35,234 nucleotides of DNA from Kiritimatiellia bacterium (GTDB lineage Bacteria; Verrucomicrobiota; Kiritimatiellia; SLAD01). Where the stretch lies: the NCBI GenBank assembly GCA_007128275.1, contig SKXR01000134.1:1-35234 (forward strand). The letters are read 5' to 3'. How positions within the stretch are numbered: the stretch's first letter is position 1; each line of letters opens with the position of its first letter. A program made the position numbers and the translations under genes. Of the stretch, positions 14,896 to 23,505 are shown in pieces. Below the pieces are notes generated by a model, which was given only the letters and a program-made list of their open reading frames with translations, was not told where the DNA came from and made no database searches.

Positions 14896-15849
14896 ATGTC
14901 GCGAATCTTGTCTATCTGCGTTCCCGTCTTCAATGAGAAGGATAATGTTTCTCACGTAGTGCAGGAAGTCGAACGAGTATTTGCCGATGAACTTTCACGG
15001 TACCAACTCGAAATAGTCTTCACGGACAATGCTTCGACCGACGGCACCTGGGAGATGATCCGGGAACTTGCCAAGACCAAACCGCATATTCGGGGATATC
15101 GATTCTCCCGCAATTTCGGGTATCAGAACTCCATCTTTGCAGGCCTGTCGATGGCCACCGGGGATGCCATCATCGAATTGGACGCCGATCTGGAGGATTC
15201 TCCCCGGGTGATCCCGAAATTCGTCAAGGAATGGGAGGCCGGCTATGACGTCGTTTACGGCGTGCGTTCCAAGCGCCATGAACCGTGGATGATGCGCTCG
15301 TTATTTTCCCTCTTTTACTGGCTGATGAACCGCATTTCCGACATCGAGATCCCCCGGCAAGCCGGGGACTTTCGACTGATCGATCGCAAGGTGGCAAACA
15401 TGTTGACGAGTCTGGGGGAGCGGAATCTGTATCTGCGGGGGTTGGTGTCCTATCTCGGATTCAAACAGAAAGCGGTCCCGTATGAACGGGATCCTCGCGC
15501 CGCGGGCCAAAGTAAATTCAACCTCCTGCGATATGTCATCATGGGCGTGGACGCGCTGACGGCCTTCACGAAGACCCCGTTACGCATGATCGGCCTGCTG
15601 GGGGTGGTCTTGTTTATCCTTTCCATGGCGTTGGCGGCGAATTTCTTCTTTGGCAAGATCTTTCATGGGGTTCCGGTTCAGGGCTTTACCACGCTGGTCG
15701 TCCTCATCCTCTTCCTGCACAGCATGACCTTCATCTTCCTGGGGGTCTTGGGAGAGTACCTCAGTCGTGTGTTCGACGATGCCAAGAACCGTCCGCGCGC
15801 GATTATTGCAGAGTCGACACATGGCGGCGACTTTCCCCGGGCGTTGTGA
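14896..15849 (+). CDS. Family 2 glycosyltransferase with C-terminal membrane helices (GtrB/DPMS-like)
   Basis: A 317-residue polyprenyl-phosphate glycosyltransferase. The GT-A domain begins LSICVPVFNEKDNV and has the metal site ELDADLEDSP (residues 94-103), then RQAGDFRLIDRKV. Two membrane helices follow near 234-256 and 267-295, as in GtrB and ArnC. It would attach a sugar to undecaprenyl phosphate on the cytoplasmic face, for flipping and use by one of the GT-C enzymes encoded here. ATG 14896 starts the fold directly; an ATG at 14869 adds nine residues and cannot be excluded. It is the last gene of the first plus-strand block and converges on the GT4 gene with 23 bases between. Confidence 0.9.
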   Translation: MSRILSICVPVFNEKDNVSHVVQEVERVFADELSRYQLEIVFTDNASTDGTWEMIRELAKTKPHIRGYRFSRNFGYQNSIFAGLSMATGDAIIELDADLEDSPRVIPKFVKEWEAGYDVVYGVRSKRHEPWMMRSLFSLFYWLMNRISDIEIPRQAGDFRLIDRKVANMLTSLGERNLYLRGLVSYLGFKQKAVPYERDPRAAGQSKFNLLRYVIMGVDALTAFTKTPLRMIGLLGVVLFILSMALAANFFFGKIFHGVPVQGFTTLVVLILFLHSMTFIFLGVLGEYLSRVFDDAKNRPRAIIAESTHGGDFPRAL

Positions 15850-15872
15850 TGATGTGCCCTTGGTCGCTCGAC

Positions 15873-17006
15873 TCAGCGGGTGCGTGACAGCGCCCGATCA
15901 AAGAGTTCGAGGTATATGCGCGCCGTCTTCTGCCAATTCCATGTGGCCGCCGCAAACTCCGATAAGGCCTTTCGCGCGCCGATCAGCGGTTCGTCTCCAG
16001 CCGCCGCCGCTCGTATTCTGTTCCGCACGGCTTCCACGGTTCGGGGGACAATGAGGAATCGGTCCGGATCCTGCGCGTAGCCTGCAAACGTGTCTTCTGA
16101 AATCAAACAGGCCAGTCCGCAACACATGGCCTGCGGCACCACCGCAGGCCACCCCTCGCCGTAGGAGGGCATGATAAACAGGTCGTGGGCGCCGTACAGT
16201 TCGCGCAGTTCGTGATCCTCGACGTAGGCATGGACGGTGACATTGGGGAGGCCCCATTGGTCCGCCTTGATCGGGCCGCTCCCCACCAGCGTGTAATGAA
16301 CGTCCGGCGTGGATGTGGCCACCTTCTGAATGAGCGGCAACTCTTTCTTGTCGTTAAAACGCCCGACAAAAAGAACGTGGAAGCGATCCTCAGCCAAGTT
16401 CCATTGGCCGCGCAGGCGGAGGCGCTCCTCTTCGTCCACGAAATGGTATAAGGCCGGATCCACGCCCGCCGGGGTCATGCAGGTTTGCGCGTTGAGAATC
16501 CCGGCGTGGTCCAGAAACCATTGTCTGACGGCTTTGCCTACAAAGGTGATCGTGGCGCCGTACGCGGTCACTTCACGCGCGGCCTTACGGATCATGTGAT
16601 CCTGGAGCCGGGTAAGGCCGGGCACATGGAGTGGGATGATGCCGACATGTTGGGTTACCACCAGCGGTTTATTCTGCGCTATGGCAGCGCGTAACACCCG
16701 TTTCGTGACACCGGGCGCGAGGCTGTGCACGTTGATGACGTCGTGTTCGGCGACCAATGTTTTGATTCGTTTTCGCGCGAAAGGAGAGGGAATGGGCGAA
16801 TTGATTTGCACCGTGTCTTCCAGGATGTTCCAGGCGGGAATCCGGATCAAGTCCTGACCGATCGGGCCCGCGCCGCGCGGCACATCAGCCGCCACCCAAG
16901 TCACGTCGTGTCCGTCCGCTTCCCAGCATTTTTTCAAAGCCCGTGCGGCAAATTCGATGCCTCCGATGTGGGGCGGCTGGTAATTGCTGGAAAGTAGAAT
17001 GCGCAT
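15873..17006 (-). CDS. Family 4 glycosyltransferase (GT-B fold)
   Basis: A 377-residue retaining GT-B enzyme. The N-terminal lobe carries SSNYQPPHIGGIEFAAR (residues 6-22), typical of acceptor-side GT4 proteins, and the C-terminal lobe begins at HVLFVGRFNDKKEL (210-223). The donor-site EX7E motif reads SYGEGWPAVVPQAM: E284 is present but the second glutamate is Q292. ATG 17006 is used because the fold starts there; the frame is open for 24 more codons upstream without family character. It adds a sugar to the growing glycan from a nucleotide donor in the cytoplasm. The gene lies on the opposite strand to its neighbours, downstream of the LamG gene. Confidence 0.88.
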   Translation of the reverse strand: MRILLSSNYQPPHIGGIEFAARALKKCWEADGHDVTWVAADVPRGAGPIGQDLIRIPAWNILEDTVQINSPIPSPFARKRIKTLVAEHDVINVHSLAPGVTKRVLRAAIAQNKPLVVTQHVGIIPLHVPGLTRLQDHMIRKAAREVTAYGATITFVGKAVRQWFLDHAGILNAQTCMTPAGVDPALYHFVDEEERLRLRGQWNLAEDRFHVLFVGRFNDKKELPLIQKVATSTPDVHYTLVGSGPIKADQWGLPNVTVHAYVEDHELRELYGAHDLFIMPSYGEGWPAVVPQAMCCGLACLISEDTFAGYAQDPDRFLIVPRTVEAVRNRIRAAAAGDEPLIGARKALSEFAAATWNWQKTARIYLELFDRALSRTR

Positions 17007-17078
17007 GTCCTGGATTGAGTATAGGCTGTCGGGGCACTGAGTAAGGGAAAGGGCGCCGGCTGGTGGCGGTTCGGCCAC

Positions 17079-18374
17079 TCACGGCTCGATATACAGTTCC
17101 ACATCCTTTCGCAAGGTCACGCCGAATTCGTTCCATCCAATGACAGCCACATAGACGCGGCCCGGTCGATAGGCTGTCAATGGCCTGTTGCCGGAATACC
17201 AGCCATTGTCCTCCAGAGAGAGGTCCCACTCGAGCGGAGGAAGCGGTTCCTGATACATCAACACACGGACTCCGGCATTGGTTCCAAATCCTTCCAAGCT
17301 CACGTCGTGGACGCGCACATACAGCGACTCGTCACGGTAGAAGTGTGTCACGTCGGCATCGCCGTCCGCCCTATTCGAGAAACCGATGAACAGGACGTGC
17401 CGGGAGGGTGTGGAGTCGAGAACCCCTCTGTCGACATCGCGTGTTCCCGGTCCGGCGATTTCGGGAAGGGCAGGGCGGGAAATGGGTCCCCCTGTATGCG
17501 GGGCGTACTCAGGAGTAGAAGAAGCCTCCATGGCCGACGGTCGCATTTCGCTTGCCGTCATAGGGGCTGTTTCTATGGAGCTGCTACTCAGGAGACCGGC
17601 CAAATCAGTTTCCGTAAGCACTCGGTTGTAGATTCGGATGTCATCGAGGCGTCCATAGAAGTAGGGACGGGGATTCCCGTTCTGGTCAATAAAGCCCGCG
17701 CCAATGATGAGGTCCGCAGAAGTAAATAAGTCATATGAGCCTACGGCCTGTCTCTTGACTCTTGTCCCATTAATAAACAGCTCGCCCACCCCTTGGTTTC
17801 GGTCATAGGTCACCATCATGTGATGCCACTGTAAGGGGGGCGGATCGGCAAAGCTGATGACGCGTTCGAGCCGGTCTTGGCGGCCATCCGCCCCGATCAA
17901 ATGCGTGCCTGTACCCAAACCCCGCCATTGGTAGCCATGCACATGGGACCATATCTGCGGTCCAAGTCGGATCGGTAATCGGGTGGTATCGACCCAGCTC
18001 ACCAAGGGCAACTGATCCTGATAGGCAGACACATAGAAGAACAAGGAAACCGTCAACTGATCCTGAATAGCAAGCGACTCGCTAGCGGGAACACGGATAT
18101 AGTTACTCGCGCCGTCAAAGGAAAAGGATCCGCCGATGCTCCCTTCCGGATGGAATTGAGCCCCGTGTATGACGCCATCATTTCCATGCCTGCTATGATC
18201 ACGGACCAAGGAAGTTTCTTCGGCGTCAAATGGGAAATGAAGGACCAGGCCGTCGGTTGCAACCCCTTCGGATGCATGGCACCACGTCGTCAGGACAATG
18301 AATGCGACCCGCAGGCTGTTTCGAGCGCCGGCAACGGCCGGCATGGAACGAGTAGCATATGAAGCACGTTTCAT
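17079..18374 (-). CDS. Secreted LamG/concanavalin A-like domain protein
   Basis: A 431-residue protein. The N-terminus has basic residues, then a hydrophobic stretch LRVAFIVLTTW and a plausible signal peptidase I site near CHA-SE (residues 32-36); no lipobox. A LamG-type jelly-roll domain covers about 42-255: it opens with GLVLHFPFDAEE, has SFDGASNYIRVP, WHHMMVTYDR, GELFINGTRV and ends at GRLDDIRIYNRVLTE. A Ser/Pro/Thr-rich linker (about 260-320) leads to a C-terminal beta-type domain I do not recognise. LamG domains usually bind carbohydrate and may be attached to hydrolases, but no catalytic domain is visible. Its place among glycosyltransferase genes suggests it acts on or holds the exported glycan outside the cell. 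Confidence 0.85.
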   Translation of the reverse strand: MKRASYATRSMPAVAGARNSLRVAFIVLTTWCHASEGVATDGLVLHFPFDAEETSLVRDHSRHGNDGVIHGAQFHPEGSIGGSFSFDGASNYIRVPASESLAIQDQLTVSLFFYVSAYQDQLPLVSWVDTTRLPIRLGPQIWSHVHGYQWRGLGTGTHLIGADGRQDRLERVISFADPPPLQWHHMMVTYDRNQGVGELFINGTRVKRQAVGSYDLFTSADLIIGAGFIDQNGNPRPYFYGRLDDIRIYNRVLTETDLAGLLSSSSIETAPMTASEMRPSAMEASSTPEYAPHTGGPISRPALPEIAGPGTRDVDRGVLDSTPSRHVLFIGFSNRADGDADVTHFYRDESLYVRVHDVSLEGFGTNAGVRVLMYQEPLPPLEWDLSLEDNGWYSGNRPLTAYRPGRVYVAVIGWNEFGVTLRKDVELYIEP

Positions 18375-18415
18375 CGATCAGGCCCATTGTGAGGGTCTTC
18401 CTGGAAAATGGCAAG

Positions 18416-19468
18416 CTACGAGCCGACGTATCGGGCTTCGTCAATCAGTTCGTGCATCAACTCGACCACCCGCAGGCCTTCGTGTGCGTTCATCCCTTGC
18501 AGGCAGTCTTCGCCCTGCATGGCGCGATAAAACCGCCGCACCACTTCATCGTTCCCGTAATGATGCTTCTTCCGGAGGTACCGAAAACCGCCGGTCAGCA
18601 CGCCGCGAAAGTGCTGGCCGGCGCCGGTCAGGCTTGTCCATAGAATGTCCTTTGCGCTGTGCACCCCGTCGTTGGGCAATCGCACATAGATGTCGCGCCA
18701 CACGTCAATGTCTGCAGTGGCCTTTTCCCCGACGACGGTCACATGCCATTCCGTAATGCTTGCGTCGAAATTGATATGGAGGAACACGGGAAACCCGTCC
18801 GGTGCGCGGTATTCCGCGTTGACGGCGCGCGGGGTGTTCCGGCCTTCCATCGCAGCTTGCCAGACGGTAGAAGAGACGAGGTCGATCTCTCCCCCGGTCA
18901 GGCATCGAAACATGTAGTAGAAGTGAGGGGCCTCGTCATAGAAGAGTCCTAGCGGCAGACGGTCGCACCAGTCCGGTATATTCCGTTTATGATTGCACAA
19001 TTGAACGCCATACACCGCCTTGATGGAACCTATCCGTTCCCGTTCGACGTCGTCCAGGAACGATCGGGCGGCCCGCCCGAACTGGAAGTTATGGACCACG
19101 GCGAGGACGCGTTGTTGGTCTTCAGCGAGCGCGATGAGTTGGCGTGCGTCTTTCGGATCGACCGTCATGGGTTTCTCGGTCAGCACATGCTTCCCCGCAC
19201 GCAGCGCCGCGTCAGCGATCGTATGGTGGACGTGCGGAATCGTCCCGATCATGACGGCATCGGTATCGGCCAACCAACCCTTTGAGAAGTCCAAGTCCGT
19301 GGTGTGATTGGCAATGCCATGACGAACGGCCGTTTGCCGTGCCCGGTCGGCCTTATCAGAAACGACGCCCAAGATGTGATACAATCCGGACTTCTGCAAG
19401 GCGTTGAGGTGGCGGTTGTTTGCGACCCAGCCACCGCCGATACTGGCGATCTTCACTCGTGGGTTCAT
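18416..19468 (-). CDS. Gfo/Idh/MocA family oxidoreductase (second copy)
   Basis: A 350-residue NAD(P)-dependent oxidoreductase with the Rossmann loop SIGGGWVANNRH (residues 9-20), the EKP motif in VLTEKPMTVDPKDA (about 94-107) and the C-terminal domain segment YDEAPHFYYMFRCLTGG, in which the histidine is the likely catalytic residue. It shares family and length with the protein at 11586 but is not a close copy. It is divergent from the GT-A-like gene, with 130 bases between, and precedes the LamG and GT4 genes on the same strand, so it may head a three-gene unit. A nucleotide-sugar or free sugar substrate is likely; which one cannot be told. Confidence 0.87.
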   Translation of the reverse strand: MNPRVKIASIGGGWVANNRHLNALQKSGLYHILGVVSDKADRARQTAVRHGIANHTTDLDFSKGWLADTDAVMIGTIPHVHHTIADAALRAGKHVLTEKPMTVDPKDARQLIALAEDQQRVLAVVHNFQFGRAARSFLDDVERERIGSIKAVYGVQLCNHKRNIPDWCDRLPLGLFYDEAPHFYYMFRCLTGGEIDLVSSTVWQAAMEGRNTPRAVNAEYRAPDGFPVFLHINFDASITEWHVTVVGEKATADIDVWRDIYVRLPNDGVHSAKDILWTSLTGAGQHFRGVLTGGFRYLRKKHHYGNDEVVRRFYRAMQGEDCLQGMNAHEGLRVVELMHELIDEARYVGS

Positions 19469-19481
19469 GCGAAATATGCGT

Positions 19482-19510
19482 TTGCACTGATCAGGGGTTC
19501 TCTATACGTT
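19482..19510 (+). promoter_or_regulatory. Possible promoter for the second plus-strand block
   Basis: Within the 130-base divergent space, TTGCAC at 19482-19487 is followed after 15 bases by TATACG (19503-19508) or after 17 by TACGTT (19505-19510). Either pair is a weak sigma-70-like match in a locally AT-richer stretch. The divergent arrangement makes a promoter here likely, but the exact site is not secure. Confidence 0.25.
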
Positions 19511-19598
19511 ATGCGCATCGGATCGTCAACCTGATTAGACGCACTGGCCTGCCGCATGGCGGGTGCAGTGCCATGTACGCTTTTCACATGCTCCAGTC

Positions 19599-20573
19599 AT
19601 GGGTTTCAAGAAACATAACTCTTTACGTATCGCCCTGCATCGCAGGCTGCAACATGTCTGGCCGTGGTATGTCCATGCCAAAGCCTGTTGCCGGTATGGT
19701 ATGACCTATCCGCGAAGCCTTATGACCGCTTCCCGAAGACTGTCGGCGTTGCCGCCCATCAGCGTAGACAGGGAGGGGGCTCTGGAAGTGCATATGCTGG
19801 TCTGCCATCGGGATTGGAAAGCGGCGGCCTGGGCCGCGTATTCGTGGTATTATCACTCGGAGCGACGGGATCCCTTCTATCTCCATGACGATGGGACATT
19901 GGGACCGGAGCAGAAGGAGGTGTTCGAGCGCATCTTCCCGGGCGTACACTACGTGGAGCGCGCATCGGCTGATCGCGAGATGGCGCAGGTCCTCGATCCC
20001 GTGAAGCACCCCGCCTGTCGTGAATTCCGCAGGACAGAAATCATGGGCGTCAAACTGTTCGACGCATGGCATATGGGCGCGAGTCCGTATATTCTGAATC
20101 TCGACTCGGATGTGTTGTTTTTTAAACGCCCGGACACGCTTCTCCGCTACCTGTCTGCGATCCATGGCGGTGAACGCATGAATAACCTGTTCCTTCAGGA
20201 TGCCATTGCTTCCTATAGTTACTACAGCGTGTCGCCGGAGCGCATACGTGAAGCCTTTGATGTGTCGATGCCGAAGACATTCAATGCGGGTATGGGATTC
20301 ATTGATCGCCAGGCGATGGACCTGGACACGGTGGAGCGTTTTCTTGTGGCCTTTTCGGAGCGTGACGGCTACAGCGCCTTCATGGAGCAGACGGTGTGGG
20401 CTTTCCTCAGTGCGAGACACGGCCTGGAGTTGCTGGATCCGTCTCAGTATCTGGTGCTGCAACGCGCCGCCGAAGACAAGCTTGAGGGCGTTGTGGCCTG
20501 CCACTATGCCGGGGCGGCGCGGGCGTCATTCTACACCCACGGCGTGCCCCTTTTCTTGGCGGGAGGTCCGTGA
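19599..20573 (+). CDS. Putative GT-A-fold glycosyltransferase with DSD motif
   Basis: About 324 residues. A basic N-terminus (LHRRLQHVWPWYVHAKACCRYG) of a kind often seen before glycosyltransferase domains is followed by ALEVHMLVCHRDW and, at 166-175, ILNLDSDVLF, a DxD-type metal site (D169, D171) at the end of a beta strand. KTFNAGMGFIDRQ later resembles the acceptor-side segment of GT8-like enzymes. I cannot place it in a defined CAZy family. It acts presumably in the cytoplasm, since no signal or membrane helix is evident. ATG 19599 is preferred over an in-frame GTG at 19563, though neither has a strong ribosome-binding site. It ends one base before the methyltransferase start. Confidence 0.7.
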   Translation: MGFKKHNSLRIALHRRLQHVWPWYVHAKACCRYGMTYPRSLMTASRRLSALPPISVDREGALEVHMLVCHRDWKAAAWAAYSWYYHSERRDPFYLHDDGTLGPEQKEVFERIFPGVHYVERASADREMAQVLDPVKHPACREFRRTEIMGVKLFDAWHMGASPYILNLDSDVLFFKRPDTLLRYLSAIHGGERMNNLFLQDAIASYSYYSVSPERIREAFDVSMPKTFNAGMGFIDRQAMDLDTVERFLVAFSERDGYSAFMEQTVWAFLSARHGLELLDPSQYLVLQRAAEDKLEGVVACHYAGAARASFYTHGVPLFLAGGP

Positions 20574-20574
20574 G

Positions 20575-21396
20575 ATGAATTGGGCACGCCTCTATCAACG
20601 CTTTGAACAATCTCCCGTCTGGGCCTGGGTATGGCGGACTTTGCGCTTGCCCCGTGTAGTCAACGCCTTTCTTAGGCGGGTCCCCCTGCGACGCACGCAC
20701 GGCGCATTTCGATGGCGTGCGCGCGATATAGAGAGTTTCATTCTGGCCCACGAAATATTGGGATCACCCATGAAATATGATGTGTCGCTTTTCCCGTCCC
20801 CGATACGGACGTTTATTGATCTTGGTTGTCATGCCGGATACTTCACCGGCCTCCTTCAACAGATCTCCGGTTCGACGTGCCGAGGTCTGATGGTGGACGC
20901 CAACCCCGACATGATTCGTGAAGCCGAATGGCACATCCGGGAAAATGGGTGGGAAGGAGTACGTGCCATCTGGGGGCTCGCCGGGAATAGCGAGGCGGAG
21001 GGCGATGCGCCTTTTTTCATTCATCGTTGTTCCGTGTGCTCCTCCTTATATACCAATGCCAGCTGGTTTGAGGACAAACCGGTTCGGGAATTGCGGGTTC
21101 CTTCACTCCGTGTCGGCGAATTGTGGGAAACGCACAATCCCGGATTGACGGTGGACCTGCTTAAAGTGGATATCGAGGGGGCGGAACTCACATTCATAAA
21201 AAACGAGCAAGAATTACTGAAGCGGACTCAGACAATTCTTCTTGAGTGGCACACGTACGCCTGTGATCTTTCCGAAATCGACTCGATGCTGGAAGGCCTC
21301 GGCTTTGTTCGCGGAGCGTGTTTAGAGAAGGAGAAAGAGGTCGAAACCTATCTGTATACGAGGGAAGCGAGTGCGATTTCGTCATTGCAGGAATAG
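20575..21396 (+). CDS. FkbM family SAM-dependent methyltransferase
   Basis: A 273-residue methyltransferase. After a basic N-terminal region of about 75 residues, motif I reads TFIDLGCHAGYFT (79-91), the acidic strand-2 motif is LMVDANPDM (105-113), and the FkbM hallmark VDLLKVDIEGAE follows near 195-206. FkbM proteins O-methylate sugars or macrolides. In glycan clusters they usually methylate a hydroxyl on the chain, sometimes as a capping step. ATG 20575 follows GGGAGG by eight bases and is one base past the previous stop; a longer frame beginning at 20200 lies within the preceding gene and is not used. Confidence 0.9.
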   Translation: MNWARLYQRFEQSPVWAWVWRTLRLPRVVNAFLRRVPLRRTHGAFRWRARDIESFILAHEILGSPMKYDVSLFPSPIRTFIDLGCHAGYFTGLLQQISGSTCRGLMVDANPDMIREAEWHIRENGWEGVRAIWGLAGNSEAEGDAPFFIHRCSVCSSLYTNASWFEDKPVRELRVPSLRVGELWETHNPGLTVDLLKVDIEGAELTFIKNEQELLKRTQTILLEWHTYACDLSEIDSMLEGLGFVRGACLEKEKEVETYLYTREASAISSLQE

Positions 21397-21410
21397 GGAC
21401 GCGAGAACCC

Positions 21411-23456
21411 ATGAATCGTAAACAAATAGCTTGGTGCTTGATCCCCGTGGTGCTTGGGGGAGTCTATTTCCGCCTTGCGGGGCTGGGCGATGCGGCATTA
21501 CGCGCCGATTCCATAGAATTATGGCGGATTTGCCAACAACCAATCACGGGGTCGGTCATATTCACCAACTGGTTTGACCTGATGGGGGTGACCGGACAGT
21601 TTCCATTTCAAGCAGCCTTCACCCGGTGGGTCTTGGATGTGCTTTCACTTCCGCTGAATCATTTCACCTTCCGGTTTCCCTCGGCTTTGTGGGGGATCCT
21701 GACGATTATCGCCGCATATGGTTTGGGGAAATCCGTGCGCGACGAACGCGCGGGGCTGCTATTGGCGGCCCTCGTTGCGAGTAATCCGTTTCATATCCAA
21801 ATATCGCGCGAGGCCTATTTCTATTCCCCGCTCGTGTTGGGGGCGTGTTTATCCGCGTGGGGCGCTGTCTGGGCAATTCGCCGATGGCAGGAAGGCGCGC
21901 CGAAGCCCCTTCGCCATAACCTTGGTTTCATAGCCTTGAATATTTCAGGATTCTTCCTGCTGACCTACAGCCAGCCGACGGGATGGGCGTTGGCGTTGGC
22001 CTGCAGCGCAACCGTAATGGTCCTGGAAGTCATGCGGGTTACCGGAATACGCCGTCTGGACTGGGCCTTCACCGGGATGGCCTCCGGATATATCGCGGTT
22101 GGCTTGCCGCTTCTCTTGGCTCCGTGGGCCTTGCGCCAAGTCTTGCAGATATCGCGCGCCGAAGCACGCGAGGTCACGGAACTGGCGCTCGTCGCCACCA
22201 CCGATACGGTGTGGACCATGAGCTATCGGACGATCACGTCCTTTGCATGGGGCGGTACGGCATGGCGCGCTTCACTGTCGATCGTGGCGCTTGTAGCGGG
22301 GTTGTACGTCGTAGCGCGTCACTGGAAGGCTCGAAAACACCAACTCTTTCTTCCGGCCCTGATCACTGTTGGCCTTCTGAGTTTTCTTCATGCGCGCGCA
22401 CAGGCCGGCGCCCTGTTCGAAACAAGGTATGTTCTGGGATTGCTTCCGGCCTATCTCGCGTTGTTGACATTGGGATTGTTACATCTGGGCGAGGTGCTCG
22501 CGCGTCTCCGGCCTGGATGCAACCAAACGCTCTGTTACGCCCTCGTGCTGGGGGTAGGGATCGTGCCCGGTCTTTATCCCGCGTATCTTTGCACCCGGCA
22601 GACCGGTCAGCCGACGCCGTATAAGGAGATCGCCAAATGGTTTGACACCCAAATGCCGGAGGGGATTCCCGTCCTCGTCGATCGTTGGTTTGAACCGTGG
22701 AACGAATTGCGCGTCTACGATTCAGAGAATGTGGAGTTTACATTTACCATCCCCAATGAGCCCGTGAATGTGTTTCTGCAATACGATTGGCGCGGAACCG
22801 CTGAATCGTTCTTCCGTGCAAATCCCGATGCGGCTTATCTCGAAATCGCCAAGTCTTATTGGAACGTGCCGGCGGTGGGGCCGTGGGAGTGGCCCCGGGA
22901 ATACTTCACCCACTCAACATCCATCGTCAATCATGCCGGCGTCAAGTTGAGGGAATTGGGTCTGGCCAATCGTAGTGATTATTACGGGCCCTATACGAAT
23001 CACGTTGTTGTGGAAATATTCTACAATACCCGCGAGGATGTGCTGGAAAAGCTGAAGCTATCCCAGGTGCCGTATTTCACATTCTACGACGAAGGCTGGC
23101 GATATATGAAATCCGGACCGTTCGGGTTCCTTGAATTGCAATCCCAGCAGATGGTCGACTGGCGAGCGATGAAGGAACGGGCGGTTCTCCATGTGGCGAA
23201 TCTGACGGATGAGACTGCGCGTGTGGTCGTACGGATTCAAGGAGTGGCCTTGGATGGAACCAAATCCATGGTGGCCAACGATCAGTTCCGAATGCAGTTT
23301 CGACCGGGCACGATGGAGGCGTGGATGATCGGGCCCATCGACTTGCCGCCGGGTATCACGGAAGTCACGTTACGCGATCAGCGTGGCGCACAGTCGAGGG
23401 CGCGGTTACTGGTCCAAAGTGCGGTCGTTCAACCCGTGGAAAGGGAAAGCCCATGA
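21411..23456 (+). CDS. GT39-like integral membrane glycosyltransferase (GT-C) with long periplasmic tail
   Basis: A 681-residue membrane protein. About ten to eleven hydrophobic segments fill residues 5-420, and a soluble domain of about 260 residues follows. The first loop has LRADSIELWRI (D33) where PMT/ArnT-like enzymes have their acidic motif, and SNPFHIQISREAYFYSPL is typical of the PMT_2 group. It would transfer a lipid-linked sugar to the glycan or to a protein on the outer membrane face. The C-terminal part ends in a beta-rich domain with no family I recognise. ATG 21411 is 14 bases after the methyltransferase stop; an upstream frame from 21318 overlaps that gene and is rejected. Confidence 0.83.
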   Translation: MNRKQIAWCLIPVVLGGVYFRLAGLGDAALRADSIELWRICQQPITGSVIFTNWFDLMGVTGQFPFQAAFTRWVLDVLSLPLNHFTFRFPSALWGILTIIAAYGLGKSVRDERAGLLLAALVASNPFHIQISREAYFYSPLVLGACLSAWGAVWAIRRWQEGAPKPLRHNLGFIALNISGFFLLTYSQPTGWALALACSATVMVLEVMRVTGIRRLDWAFTGMASGYIAVGLPLLLAPWALRQVLQISRAEAREVTELALVATTDTVWTMSYRTITSFAWGGTAWRASLSIVALVAGLYVVARHWKARKHQLFLPALITVGLLSFLHARAQAGALFETRYVLGLLPAYLALLTLGLLHLGEVLARLRPGCNQTLCYALVLGVGIVPGLYPAYLCTRQTGQPTPYKEIAKWFDTQMPEGIPVLVDRWFEPWNELRVYDSENVEFTFTIPNEPVNVFLQYDWRGTAESFFRANPDAAYLEIAKSYWNVPAVGPWEWPREYFTHSTSIVNHAGVKLRELGLANRSDYYGPYTNHVVVEIFYNTREDVLEKLKLSQVPYFTFYDEGWRYMKSGPFGFLELQSQQMVDWRAMKERAVLHVANLTDETARVVVRIQGVALDGTKSMVANDQFRMQFRPGTMEAWMIGPIDLPPGITEVTLRDQRGAQSRARLLVQSAVVQPVERESP

Positions 23457-23505
23457 AGGGCGGGGAAGGCCGTACGCAAGCGAACCGTCGTCGGGAGACG
23501 CCGCT

